From contig NZ_CP097128.1 of assembly GCF_023330685.1 (NCBI RefSeq), positions 3,286,001 to 3,350,000 on the forward strand: a stretch of 64,000 nt of DNA, given 5' to 3'. Below are positions 32,343 to 41,587 of this stretch, in pieces. Source of the DNA: Conexibacter sp. DBS9H8 (GTDB lineage Bacteria > Actinomycetota > Thermoleophilia > Solirubrobacterales > Solirubrobacteraceae). The first letter of the stretch is position 1. The number at the start of each line of letters is the position of its first letter. A program made the position numbers and the translations under genes. The notes beneath the pieces were generated by a model. It was not told the origin of the DNA. It was given only the letters and a program-made list of their open reading frames with translations, and made no database searches.

Positions 32343-35300
32343 TCAGAACGAAGTGTTGGCCATCTTGTCGTAGATCGACCCGAAGATCAGCGATCCGGCT
32401 CGCTTCCGGAAGTCGTCGTCATCGAGGAACGCCTTCAGCACTTCGCCCTGGCGGTCGCGGTCGCTGCCGGTGTCCATAGCAGCGTCGATCAGCATCGCGT
32501 CGCGGTTGGCGATGAAATCCTCGCGTGTGTTCGCGCCGGCTTGGTCGACGAGTTGCGGGTTGGCGGCGGCGACGTTGTCTCGAACGTCAGTTAGGACCCG
32601 GAGGGCGTCGGCGTCGGACAGTTCCTTGCCGTATCGCTCGTTGAACAACTCGACCAGTTCGCCCAGCATGCCCATCGGGATCTCGCCCTGTCCTGAGGTC
32701 TTGCCGGTGCCGTCCCCGGCGGTAGCGGTCAGCGGCTTAGCTTCATCGGCGTCGAGTTCAATGTGCTCGGTGGCGAGCTGCTCGAGTCGGTGGTGGGTGA
32801 GCACAATCGCTCCGGTGAGATCGACCTGCCCGCCTCCGGCGCCGCTGTCCCGTAAGCGCGGCAGGAGCGCATGACTGAACTGGTACAGCAACTCGGTGTC
32901 TGGCGGGACCCATGCGAGCGCCTGGGCTAGGAACCCGTAGAAGCGGATGAAGCGGTCGAGCGCGTCCCGCAACTCCCGGCGGCCGTCCGCGTCTAACTCG
33001 CCCGCGCGATCAAACGCCGCCTGGGTGAGCTTCGACAGCAGAGCGTGCTGCTTCTCCGGCGCTAGCCCGGCCAGAGTCGTGTAGGCATCCGCGAACGCGG
33101 CGAGGTCATCGTCGGAGATCACGGCGAAGCCGCGGACCTGATCGGCGGCGTCGAAGAGCACGTTCGGGTCGGTCGGCGTCGCTTCGGTGCGCTCGTAGAA
33201 CGGGAGGAACGCGTCGCGGATGTGCTCGGCTGTGTTGCGAAAGTCGAGGACGTAGACGTTCTCCTTACCTGGGTGGGCGCGGTTCAGTCGCGACAGAGTC
33301 TGCACGGCGTTGACGCCGGTGAGCGTCTTGTCGACATACATCCCGCTCAATAGCGGCTGGTCGAACCCGGTCTGGTACTTCTCGGCGACGATCAGGATCC
33401 CGTAAGCGGGCTTTTTGAACTCGTCTGGTAGCTTGGTCTCAGGCAGCGGCTTGCCGTCGATCGCGTTCATCGCCGGCTCGGTATACGTCATGCCGACGTT
33501 GTCGGCCTGAGAGTTACGGACGGTCACCTCGCCGGAGAACGCCACCAGCGCCTTGACGTCGCTGTGGCCGTGGCGTTCGATCTCCTGGTCAAGCGCCCGC
33601 TTCCACTGGACGGCCTCCTCGCGGCTCTCGCAGACCACCATCGCCTTCGCGTGCCCGCCGAGCAGCGGCCGCACGACTCGCTTGTAATGGTCGATCACGA
33701 CCTTCGCCTTCTGGGCCTTCACGTACGGGTGCAGCTGCGCGAACTGCGCCAGCCGCCTCGCGGCTTCGCTGGAGGGCACCTCGAGCTGCTCGCCGGCCGC
33801 GCTCTCGAGCCGGTAGAGCTGCTCGTACGTGGTGTAGTTCTTGAGCACGTCGACGATGAACCCCTCCTCGATCGCCTGCCGCATCGAGTAGGTGTGAAAC
33901 GCCGCGGGCCGGCCGTCCGGCCGCTTGGTCCCGAACAGCTCGAGCGTCTTGCCCTTCGGGGTTGCGGTGAACGCGAAGAAGCTCAGGTTCGGCTGACGAC
34001 CCCTCGCTGCCAGCCGCGCGAGCAGCGCCGCGGGAGTGCCGTCGTCCTCGTCAAGATCCAGGTCGTCGACGGTTCTGGACCCGAGCAGTTCCTTCAGGTC
34101 GGTCGCCGCCTCGCCGCTCTGGGAGGAGTGCGCCTCATCGACGATCAACGCATAGGTCTTCGCCTTCAGGTCGTCGTCCTCATCGAGCTTCTCCAGCACG
34201 AACGGAAATTTCTGGATCGTCGTCGAGACGATCTGCGCCTCGTGTGACCGCAACGCCTCCAGCAACTCGCTTGAGCTGTCGGTCACCGAGCGGAACACGC
34301 CGGCCGTCTGCTCAAACTGGCGGATCTGATCGCGCATCTGGCGATCCAGTACCCGCCGGTCGGTGATCACGATGACCTTCGAGAACACCTTCTCATCCTC
34401 GTCGGTGTGCAGTGTCGAGAGGTCGTGCGCGAGCCACGCGATCTCCTTGGTCTTCCCCGACCCCGCCGAATGCTGGATCAAATAGCTCTGCCCCGGACCG
34501 TGAACCCGCGCATGGGCGTGACACTCCAGCACGACATCCCACTGATGGAAACGCGGGAATACGATCGAGGCACGGCCTCCTTTGGGCCCGGCCTCGACGT
34601 GCACGAAACCCTGGATCAGCTCAAGCCATCGGTCGCGATCCCACAACTGGCGCCATACGTACGACGTCGGATGACCGTCCGGGTCGCCCGGGTTGCCAGC
34701 TCCGCCAGGTTGGCCGGCTCCGTGACTGCCCTGGTTGAACGGCAGGAATCGGGTGCTCTCACCGCTCAGGCGAGTGGTCATGTACGCCTCCTCCGCGTCA
34801 AGCGCGAAGTGCACAAACGCCCGCCGCGCGAACAGCACGTTCGTCGGATCCCGGTCGTGCCGGTACTGGTGCAGCGCCTCCCGATACGTCTGCCCCGTCC
34901 AGCGGTTCTTCAACTCGGCCGTCGCCGTCGGGGTCCCGTTCACGAACAGAACCAGATCCAGCGCATTCCCCGAGTCCGGGTCATAGCGAACCTGCCTCAC
35001 CACCCGCAGGCGGTTCTGCGCGTACCGCTCGGACGTCTCCGGGTCAATCGAGTGCGCCGGTTTGAGCTGACACAGACTCAAGTTCACGCCGCGCTCCGAG
35101 ATCCCATCACGCAAGACGGTGACCGCGCCGATCTTGTCGAGCTGCGACGCAAGTCGCTTTGTCAGGCTCGTCTCGGCCGGTTTCTCGCCACCCGCCAGCC
35201 CGACCAGCCGAGCCCACTTCTTCGGCTGCGTCTGCTTCACGAACGCGAGCACGTCCTCCGGGTACAAGCCGAGGGTCGGGTCGTAGCCGTGCGGATCGCC

Positions 35301-35384
35301 AGTGATCCAGCTCCCGTCGACGGTCATCTCGGACACGATCAGCGCTTCAAATGTCTCCTCCGTATGCGCGATCTTGGCTGTCAT
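32343..35384 (-). CDS. hsdR: Type I restriction endonuclease, R subunit
   Basis: This 1013-aa protein has an N-terminal PD-(D/E)XK nuclease (Asp143 and Glu157-Leu-Lys159). The helicase Walker A is HSAGSGKTK (305-313), with DEAH in IVDEAHSSQSG, a TAT motif in FTATPKGKTLELFG and the late helicase motif QTLSRLNRAHPGK. HsdR moves DNA past the HsdMS complex and cuts it. Its start overlaps the hsdS stop (35381-35384). Together with hsdM and hsdS it forms a complete, apparently intact system. Confidence 0.95.
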   Translation of the reverse strand: MTAKIAHTEETFEALIVSEMTVDGSWITGDPHGYDPTLGLYPEDVLAFVKQTQPKKWARLVGLAGGEKPAETSLTKRLASQLDKIGAVTVLRDGISERGVNLSLCQLKPAHSIDPETSERYAQNRLRVVRQVRYDPDSGNALDLVLFVNGTPTATAELKNRWTGQTYREALHQYRHDRDPTNVLFARRAFVHFALDAEEAYMTTRLSGESTRFLPFNQGSHGAGQPGGAGNPGDPDGHPTSYVWRQLWDRDRWLELIQGFVHVEAGPKGGRASIVFPRFHQWDVVLECHAHARVHGPGQSYLIQHSAGSGKTKEIAWLAHDLSTLHTDEDEKVFSKVIVITDRRVLDRQMRDQIRQFEQTAGVFRSVTDSSSELLEALRSHEAQIVSTTIQKFPFVLEKLDEDDDLKAKTYALIVDEAHSSQSGEAATDLKELLGSRTVDDLDLDEDDGTPAALLARLAARGRQPNLSFFAFTATPKGKTLELFGTKRPDGRPAAFHTYSMRQAIEEGFIVDVLKNYTTYEQLYRLESAAGEQLEVPSSEAARRLAQFAQLHPYVKAQKAKVVIDHYKRVVRPLLGGHAKAMVVCESREEAVQWKRALDQEIERHGHSDVKALVAFSGEVTVRNSQADNVGMTYTEPAMNAIDGKPLPETKLPDEFKKPAYGILIVAEKYQTGFDQPLLSGMYVDKTLTGVNAVQTLSRLNRAHPGKENVYVLDFRNTAEHIRDAFLPFYERTEATPTDPNVLFDAADQVRGFAVISDDDLAAFADAYTTLAGLAPEKQHALLSKLTQAAFDRAGELDADGRRELRDALDRFIRFYGFLAQALAWVPPDTELLYQFSHALLPRLRDSGAGGGQVDLTGAIVLTHHRLEQLATEHIELDADEAKPLTATAGDGTGKTSGQGEIPMGMLGELVELFNERYGKELSDADALRVLTDVRDNVAAANPQLVDQAGANTREDFIANRDAMLIDAAMDTGSDRDRQGEVLKAFLDDDDFRKRAGSLIFGSIYDKMANTSF

Positions 35385-36556
35385 GCGGAGACCTGAACCT
35401 TGCCGGTCACGGCCTCGGTGATCCGAGCGGCGCGGTATTCGGCGAGGCCCGCGTCTGCGGCGGCGATCTCATCGATGAGAGGCACCGTTGAAGCGGCATT
35501 GCGTTCTGCCTCGAGGACGATCTCATGCTGGCGGCCAAGTCCGGGAAGAGGGATCCGGATCGCCTCCAAGTCCGGCATATAGATCGTCTTATGCGTCGAC
35601 CCGTACATCAGTCCCCGGAGCTCCGGCTGCATCGCGCGGAGCGTCCAGAGCAGATACCGGGGCTCCAAGTGCGGCCCGCAGGTCCAGGTCATGAAGTCCT
35701 GGGAAACAGCCATGTCGACACCCATAATCGCCGAGAACCCGACGGACGCAGTACGAGACAGAACGACGGTCCCAGCAGGATGCAGCACAGCTGAGCTGTT
35801 TGCGATCCCCACATGCGTGATTCGTTCGGCAGTGTCCGTAACGACGACCCGCCTGCCATCTCGGATCTGGTTCACATCCGCGAGGGTGAACCAGGGAACG
35901 ACCCGGTCTTTCTCTATCCAGAACTCAGGGTGCGTCCGTGATGGCGTGTGCCCCGTTCCGGTCCTGGCATAGAACTTGATCGGGGCGAGCGGAACTTGCC
36001 CGTCAAAGATCAGTCCTCGCAGCGCTTCGCGCGCACCCTCCTCCGCGGCGACGGCAACGCTCCGCAGTTCCGCCTGCAGCTCATCGATCCGCGCGCACTC
36101 ACAGTCGAGGAAGTCCGCGATCTTCTGCTGGTCGTGGGCATTCGGCATGCTGCACTCGATCTCGCCAAGGTCCTGGACGTTGATCCGCGGAGTCCGGACG
36201 TTCCCGTTCTCGACTCCTCCGATCCCGCGAATGCGCGCGGCCATCGCGGCCACGCCCCAGGGTGACCTCAGGAGGTACGCGACAAAATCGGGGGAGTGCT
36301 CCGCCGACACTTCAAGCACCGCGTAGTCGGGACTCGCGAGGCCATCCACGGGCGCCACACCGAGCGCGCCCTGAAAAGCTCGCATGCGGTTCAGCACAAG
36401 CTGCCCGGCCCGGCAGACCTTGTATTCAGAGTCGCCGCCCGCCTGCTCGGACGGCGCAGGCTGAACCCCACGGTGGATCGAAACCGTAAGGAGCGGGAGT
36501 GAGCCATCGAGCCGCCTGCGGTCGTCGACCTCCGAAACGACGTACTTCAACCTCAC
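35381..36556 (-). CDS. hsdS: Type I restriction-modification specificity subunit
   Basis: This 391-aa protein has two target-recognition domains, each followed by a long helix (DQQKIADFLDCECARIDELQ after the first, then the C-terminal helical region), the standard TRD1-CR1-TRD2-CR2 layout. The conserved motifs DPDLEAIRIPLPGLGRQHEI-type and SMPNAHDQQKIADFL are present. It sets the recognition sequence of the M2S and R2M2S complexes. Start and stop overlap hsdM and hsdR. Confidence 0.92.
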   Translation of the reverse strand: MRLKYVVSEVDDRRRLDGSLPLLTVSIHRGVQPAPSEQAGGDSEYKVCRAGQLVLNRMRAFQGALGVAPVDGLASPDYAVLEVSAEHSPDFVAYLLRSPWGVAAMAARIRGIGGVENGNVRTPRINVQDLGEIECSMPNAHDQQKIADFLDCECARIDELQAELRSVAVAAEEGAREALRGLIFDGQVPLAPIKFYARTGTGHTPSRTHPEFWIEKDRVVPWFTLADVNQIRDGRRVVVTDTAERITHVGIANSSAVLHPAGTVVLSRTASVGFSAIMGVDMAVSQDFMTWTCGPHLEPRYLLWTLRAMQPELRGLMYGSTHKTIYMPDLEAIRIPLPGLGRQHEIVLEAERNAASTVPLIDEIAAADAGLAEYRAARITEAVTGKVQVSA

Positions 36557-38511
36557 GTGAGCGCCTGCTCCAGCAATTCCCGGATCCTCGCCCCACGCTC
36601 CCGCAGTTCGGCCTTGATCTCGGCGCTCGGCCGGGGCGGCGTGTACGTGTAGAACACGCGCGTGAACGGAATCTCGTAGCCAATCTTGCCTTCCGGCTCG
36701 GGGACCCAGGCGTCGGGGATGTGGGGCAGGACCTCGCGCGCGAGGTAGTCGTCAAGGTTCTCGGTCAACGGGACGTTCTCGGCGTCGCGTAGCTCCGGAT
36801 CGGGGAGCGGGGCGCCCTTCCCGTCGGTGACAATCGCGTCGGCCGCATCGCGGACGAGGCAGACCGAACCCAGGCTCCGCAGCAGCGCCGCTGCCGGCCC
36901 TGATAGGCCGGCCGCGGCGAGGACCCGGCGAAGCTCGGTCTTGCACGCGTCCTCGTTGCCGAACCGCGTATCCGGCATCGACCGCAGCGCAGCGGCGACC
37001 GCGGCACGCACGCCCACCGGCACCTTCGCAAACCACTTCTCGGACTCAACTCTGGCGAACGTGTCGGCCCCGACCTCCCAGTGCGCACGTAATGGCCGCT
37101 CGACGGTGATCGTCCGGTAACCGAACTCGACGGTCGGGATCAGCTTCGACCGATGGCTCTGCTCGAGAGTGCCGTGGATCCGCGTGATCTCGGCGATCTG
37201 CTCGTCGGTCAGGAAGCGGCGCTTCTCCCCGAGGCTCTTGCGCATCTTCGCCCACATCTCGCGGGCGTCGATCAGCTGCACGAAGCTACGGCGCTTCGGG
37301 CCCTTGCGGTTCGACAGCAGCCAGACGTAGCTGGCGATCCCGGTGTTGTAGAAGATCTGCTCGGGCAGCGCAACGATCGCCTCGAGCAGATCGTTCTCGA
37401 GGATGAACCGCCGGATGTTCGATTCGCCGGAGCCGGCACCGCCGGTGAAGAGCGGCGAGCCATTGTGAACGATCGCGACGCGCCCACCGCCGTTCTCGGG
37501 CGCGCGCATCTTCGAGATCAGGTGGAGCAGAAACAGCAGCTGCCCGTCAGACTTGCGCGGTAGCCCCGGCCCGAACCGGCCGTCCAGCCCGAGCCGCTCG
37601 TACTCGTCGCGGACCTCGGTCTCGACCTTCGACCAGTCGACCCCGAAGGGCGGATTCGCGATGCAGTAGTGGAAGCGCTCGCCCTTGTGACCGTCGTCCG
37701 ACAGCGAGTTGCCGAACACGATCCGATTCGCATCCTGCCCCTTGACGAGCATGTCCGCCAGGCAGATTGCGTACGACTGCGGGTTCAGCTCCTGCCCGTA
37801 CAGCAGCACCTCGGTCGCCGCGTTGTAGCGGTGGATCTGCGCGTCCGCCTCCGACAGCATCCCGCCGGTCCCGCACGCGCAATCGAACACGCTGCGCCGC
37901 ACACCCGGCCCGGATAGCGCCGCCTCGTCGCCGTCGAGCAGCAGGTTGACCATCAGCCGCACGACCTCACGCGGGGTGAAGTGCTCGCCCGCCGTCTCGT
38001 TCGACGCCTCCGCGAACCGCCGGATCAACTCCTCGAAGATCGCGCCCATCTCCGCGTTTGAGACCCGGTCGGGGTGCAGGTCGACCTCACACACCCGGGC
38101 GATCACCTTGTACAGCAGGTTCGCGGACCGGAGCCTCTCGATCTGTTTGTCGAAGTCGAACTTCTCGATGACCTGCCGCGCGATCGGCGAGTACCCATCG
38201 ATGTAGTGCTCGAGGTGCCCGGCGACATGCCCGGGGTCGTTTAGCAGCTCGTGGAAGCGGAGCTTGCTCGTGTTGTAGAACGGCACGCCGGCGACCTGCG
38301 ACAGCGCCGCCTCTGGATGCTCCACACCGATCCCCGCAAGCTGCTCCGCGCGAGCGATTACCTTGTCGCGCTTTGGCTCCATCACCTGGTCTAGCCGCCG
38401 CATCACCACAAGCGGCAGGATCACGTCACCGTACTGGGACTGCTTGTAGTCGCCGCGCAGCAGCTCCGCTATCCCCCAAATCAGGTTCGCGTGGTTGTTC
38501 AGCTCAGCCAT
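36553..38511 (-). CDS. hsdM: Type I restriction-modification methyltransferase
   Basis: This 652-aa N6-adenine methyltransferase has SAM motif I FDCACGTGGM (209-218) and catalytic motif IV NPPFG (286-290). The N-terminal HsdM domain includes NNHANLIWGIAELLRGDYKQ. The C-terminal extension (about 480-652) is present in this subgroup. It protects host DNA and forms the M2S core with HsdS. It is first in the hsdM-hsdS-hsdR operon, which follows the unknown four-gene operon by about 100 bases. Confidence 0.95.
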   Translation of the reverse strand: MAELNNHANLIWGIAELLRGDYKQSQYGDVILPLVVMRRLDQVMEPKRDKVIARAEQLAGIGVEHPEAALSQVAGVPFYNTSKLRFHELLNDPGHVAGHLEHYIDGYSPIARQVIEKFDFDKQIERLRSANLLYKVIARVCEVDLHPDRVSNAEMGAIFEELIRRFAEASNETAGEHFTPREVVRLMVNLLLDGDEAALSGPGVRRSVFDCACGTGGMLSEADAQIHRYNAATEVLLYGQELNPQSYAICLADMLVKGQDANRIVFGNSLSDDGHKGERFHYCIANPPFGVDWSKVETEVRDEYERLGLDGRFGPGLPRKSDGQLLFLLHLISKMRAPENGGGRVAIVHNGSPLFTGGAGSGESNIRRFILENDLLEAIVALPEQIFYNTGIASYVWLLSNRKGPKRRSFVQLIDAREMWAKMRKSLGEKRRFLTDEQIAEITRIHGTLEQSHRSKLIPTVEFGYRTITVERPLRAHWEVGADTFARVESEKWFAKVPVGVRAAVAAALRSMPDTRFGNEDACKTELRRVLAAAGLSGPAAALLRSLGSVCLVRDAADAIVTDGKGAPLPDPELRDAENVPLTENLDDYLAREVLPHIPDAWVPEPEGKIGYEIPFTRVFYTYTPPRPSAEIKAELRERGARIRELLEQALT

Positions 38512-38618
38512 CTCGGTCCCCGATTATCGCCAGAGGCTCCGCGGAATCCGGCAGCGGCGAAGCGATCGACTGCAGGCTTGCCAGTCCGCCCAAATCTGCC
38601 CCGTGAGCACCGTGAGGC

Positions 38619-39722
38619 CTATGCCGCTCCCGCCGGACCGGCATCCTCGTCCTCGTCCTCCGGCTCCTCGACCTTCGGTGGTTCGGGCCGGTCCAGCTTC
38701 GACTTCGGCAGGATGGTCGCAGCCTTCCCGATCGCGGCTACCACCTCAGCGTCCCACATGGCTGACTCCGCTTGGCGAAGGGCACGACCCAGGGTGGCCC
38801 GGATACCCGTCCATGACACTCCAAGGAACCCGGCTGCCGAGGCGATGACGGCTGCGACCCGAGCACTCCCGGCAGGGGCGTAGGTCACCGAGGCCCACAC
38901 CGCCGCTGCGATCGCTCCCAGGGCCAGGACGATCGCCCACAACCACTTCCAGGCGTAGTGGAACGTCAGCTTGCGCAACTTGGCGAGCAAGCTCGCTGCT
39001 GCACCGATGTACGCCTTGGAATCGAGGAGATGCTCTGCGAGCTGCTCCCCGGTGAGGAGCCTGCGCCACATCTTCCCCTGTCGGCGTAGCGCCCGGATGG
39101 CAAGTCCATCGACCTTTCCTGGAGGTATCGCGTCGCCCTTCATCGCCTTGGCGACCCAGTCCTCCCAGGCTCCCAGCGACATCTCCACGGCTGCTGCTGC
39201 ACGAGGCGGGAGCGCAGAGTCAAGGTCATCGAGCCACTCGAACGCGTTGCTAATCCGCCCTTTGTCGAACTCTCTCACTAGCACGGCCGGGGACTTCGAT
39301 GACGGGAGGAGCGTCGTGTCCGCCAGCATTCGTCCGAGCCCGAAAGCTAGAGCGACAGCGGGATCGCCACCAGCAAGACCATCCCGAACCTCGAGGTAGA
39401 GGTCGTGGACAGCGGAGCGAACCGAATCTCGCTTGTGCCCCGGGATCGCTAGAGCACGGTCGATCGTGGACGCGTCCGGAAGCTTTCCGCCCGTTGCCTT
39501 CCCGAGGACTGCCAGGTCTGCCCCCACACGCGCACTCAGAGCACGTGCCTTCTCGTGCGCCGTCATCTCGCCAAGGCCCGGAAGGTACTCAGGGAGGTGC
39601 GGCCGCTTCCCACTCGGTCCGGGCAGCCTTTCAGCGTCGTACAGCTCAGCGAACCGCCAGCCAAGGTCGATCGCGATGCTCACTGCACTCTGTTCAGCCA
39701 CCGTGCCGTTGTCCGTCATCAC
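38619..39722 (-). CDS. Membrane protein of unknown function (last gene of a four-gene operon)
   Basis: This 367-aa protein has a soluble helical N-terminal domain (residues 1-250) and two closely spaced membrane helices (258-279 and 286-306). The C-terminal tail is acidic, ending in an EDEDEDAG stretch. It starts with GTG 39722 or ATG 39719, overlapping the P-loop kinase stop. No family is recognised. Membrane proteins next to NTP-binding partners are common effectors in defence operons, but there is no direct evidence for that here. Confidence 0.6.
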   Translation of the reverse strand: MMTDNGTVAEQSAVSIAIDLGWRFAELYDAERLPGPSGKRPHLPEYLPGLGEMTAHEKARALSARVGADLAVLGKATGGKLPDASTIDRALAIPGHKRDSVRSAVHDLYLEVRDGLAGGDPAVALAFGLGRMLADTTLLPSSKSPAVLVREFDKGRISNAFEWLDDLDSALPPRAAAAVEMSLGAWEDWVAKAMKGDAIPPGKVDGLAIRALRRQGKMWRRLLTGEQLAEHLLDSKAYIGAAASLLAKLRKLTFHYAWKWLWAIVLALGAIAAAVWASVTYAPAGSARVAAVIASAAGFLGVSWTGIRATLGRALRQAESAMWDAEVVAAIGKAATILPKSKLDRPEPPKVEEPEDEDEDAGPAGAA

Positions 39723-40201
39723 ACCTCAGCATCCCGTGAAAGCGAGGCATCGCGGTGGCTTTGGATCCGCTGCCACCGTTCCACGTTCGAGACGTGCACG
39801 GGCCCGGTCGAAATGACGTCGAGTATTCGTCCCTCGAAGGTGCTAGCCAGGTCGTCCCAGTGCTCCTCGATGCTCCCGAGCTGCACGTCCCACGCAGCCC
39901 TCGTTGCAGGATGGCCTGTCCGGGCGAGGAAGGCTTCCAGTGCAGCATCACGATCCCCGTCGAACCACCACGGCTCCACGCCGCTTGCGATCAACAAACG
40001 TACCGTGTCGAGCATGCCAACTGGAAACCCCCAGTCGATGACGACCTTCTCACTCGTCTGCCTGGCCTCATCGATGTCCCGAAAGAAATTCGTTCCGGGT
40101 TCCTCGCCGGAAGGACACCGCACGTACCCGTGCTCAGATACGAGCCATCGAGCAAACGTGGACTTGCCGGCCCCTGGGATGCCAGCGACGAGCAGGTGCA
40201 A
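39719..40201 (-). CDS. P-loop nucleotide kinase-like protein
   Basis: This 160-aa protein has Walker A GIPGAGKST close to the N-terminus (residues 7-15) and VVIDWGFPVGML as the second strand region, and it is AAA_33/zeta-like in size. It probably phosphorylates a nucleotide or other small molecule, or acts as a switch. It is coupled to the membrane protein by an ATGA overlap and lies 3 bases after the 174-aa gene. The substrate is unknown. Confidence 0.7.
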   Translation of the reverse strand: MHLLVAGIPGAGKSTFARWLVSEHGYVRCPSGEEPGTNFFRDIDEARQTSEKVVIDWGFPVGMLDTVRLLIASGVEPWWFDGDRDAALEAFLARTGHPATRAAWDVQLGSIEEHWDDLASTFEGRILDVISTGPVHVSNVERWQRIQSHRDASLSRDAEV

Positions 40202-40204
40202 TCC

Positions 40205-40729
40205 TTACCCTCCCCCACCGCCAGGAAGGAGCTGCGTCCCGAAGAGCCGCTCCTGCTCGGCAGGGTTGAGCATCCGGAGCACGTCGAGGATCGTGCGGAC
40301 TTGGCGCTCGTGGGAGCCGTCGTGCTCTCGGCGCTCCTCATGTGGTACTGCGTATGGCGCGGGAGCGCCGTCGAAGTGCATCAGCAGAAGAGGCACAGCA
40401 CGCCCCGTCCAACATCCGGGATGCTGCCTCGAACCGAACACGCCACTGATCCGGTAGTCCCACCAGCTCGATTCGCCCGGCGAGGCACTCGGCTTCACGC
40501 TTTGCTCGTACAGGTCTAGTCCTTCGTCCTCGGTGACTGCGTCGTACACCGTGACCGTCGCCGGGTGGCGTCCCGCTGCCGCCGTCAGAAGCTCTCTCGC
40601 CTCTTCAAATCCTGCGTTGTACGCCTCGAACCCGGGAGCTAACTGTCCCCGTGACCACCACAGCCCGATCCGGACTACCTGCCTGCTTCCGATGTCCGCT
40701 GCCTTGAGGAGTGGGATGCGCGCGTTCAT
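40205..40729 (-). CDS. Hypothetical protein
   Basis: This 174-aa protein has helical and strand segments. It includes IGLWWSRGQLAPGFEAYNAG near residue 20, HPATVTVYDAVTEDEGLDLY and a C-terminal ERQVRTILDVLRMLNPAEQE helix. The last residues are a Gly run. It overlaps the wHTH gene by 4 bases (40726-40729). No known family is recognised. Confidence 0.55.
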   Translation of the reverse strand: MNARIPLLKAADIGSRQVVRIGLWWSRGQLAPGFEAYNAGFEEARELLTAAAGRHPATVTVYDAVTEDEGLDLYEQSVKPSASPGESSWWDYRISGVFGSRQHPGCWTGRAVPLLLMHFDGAPAPYAVPHEERREHDGSHERQVRTILDVLRMLNPAEQERLFGTQLLPGGGGG

Positions 40730-41082
40730 CCGGAGGCTCCTTGTCGAGCGGTCGGCTGACCGATGATCTTCCTGCGCTGCAGCTCGGCGAGCACCGACTC
40801 AACCCCCAGCCGATCCGTCATGCGGTAGTACGCACGGCGACCGCCACGGACCGACTCCCCGGATTTCTCTAGGAGCCCGTAGGTGGCAAGCGTCCGCAGA
40901 CCCGGGCGCCACCCCTCACCCGTCGCCTGCTTCAACTCGGAAAGGACCCACGCCCCGGCGAACTCACCGTCGAACTGCTCGGCCCGCTCCGCACACACGC
41001 ATGCGGCCTGGAGTACGGGCACCCACTCGGGCCGCTCGCTCGCCAGGCGCATCACGGCTCGAAAAGTTGGAGAATCCTCCAC
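40726..41082 (-). CDS. Winged-helix DNA-binding protein (leaderless, heads the four-gene operon)
   Basis: This 118-aa protein has a wHTH-like part, LRTLATYGLLEKSGESVRGG, then RRAYYRMTDR as the wing. The start is GTG 41082. A perfect TATAAT lies 6 bases upstream (41089-41094 on the minus strand), which is the signature of a leaderless transcript. It likely autoregulates the operon 38619-41082, with which it is coupled. Confidence 0.65.
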   Translation of the reverse strand: MEDSPTFRAVMRLASERPEWVPVLQAACVCAERAEQFDGEFAGAWVLSELKQATGEGWRPGLRTLATYGLLEKSGESVRGGRRAYYRMTDRLGVESVLAELQRRKIIGQPTARQGASG

Positions 41083-41088
41083 GCCTCG

Positions 41089-41094
41089 ATTATA
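41089..41094 (-). promoter_or_regulatory. -10 element of the leaderless four-gene operon
   Basis: TATAAT on the minus strand ends 6 bases before the GTG at 41082. This spacing fits transcription starting at the first base of the start codon. No consensus -35 is seen. Confidence 0.6.
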
Positions 41095-41184
41095 CGCGCC
41101 GAGCTACCGGTTAGGCATATTATCCAGGTACGCACATCGGTCCTGCCACGGCCACCTCACGGTCCCACTGGCAAGCTGAAGGCC

Positions 41185-41430
41185 GTGTCCGATGACCCGT
41201 TCGGGCTCGGCTCCGTATCCCTCGCCTGGCCCCAGCGGTGGTGGGACAGTGACGAGTTCGACGAGGTCATCCGCGTCGCCGCTGGCTGAAACGCTGCCGT
41301 CGAGGTTGAGCGCCGCCAGTCCGGTGCCGAGGAGCCCGAAGTCGAGCCAGCCAATCTCCGGCGCCTCACGTTCACGTCGAAGAGGCTGCCGAGACCCTTG
41401 ACACCTCCGAGCCTTCCCCTACGAGTCCGT
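41185..41430 (+). pseudogene. Possible decayed small gene upstream of the relaxase
   Basis: A 34-codon frame from GTG 41185 (VSDDPFGLGSVSLAWPQRWW, acidic end) stops at TGA 41287-41289. The same frame then continues with a codon bias like a gene (NAAVEVERRQSGAEEPEVEP). After a frame change near 41375 it reads EEAAETLDTSEPSPTSPFDE. One nonsense and one frameshift change would explain this as a broken acidic protein of about 80-100 residues. A short real 34-aa protein is the alternative. Confidence 0.35.
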
Positions 41431-41587
41431 TCGACGAGGCGACACTCCGAGCATCATCAACAAGGCGTCGCTCCTCGCTTCGCTCGTCGCACCAGACTAA
41501 ACGGACTGCGTCCTCCGTCCCGTCCGGGTGTCGTGCCACCCTGGCCACCGTGAGTTCATCGTGCACTGAACTGGCTGGCTGAGGCCT

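Larger units (their letters stand above)
41083..41587. other. Intergenic region between the unknown operon and the relaxase
   Basis: About 500 bases between divergent genes. This is the expected place for oriT next to the relaxase, but I see no convincing nick-site inverted repeat. It contains the -10 element at 41089, a remnant reading frame (41185-41430) and no other gene. Confidence 0.4.

Noticed and set aside
41083..41587. oriT assignment
   Set aside because: The position is suitable but no clear inverted repeat with a nick-site-like sequence was found by eye. A structural search or relaxase-nicking assay would decide.
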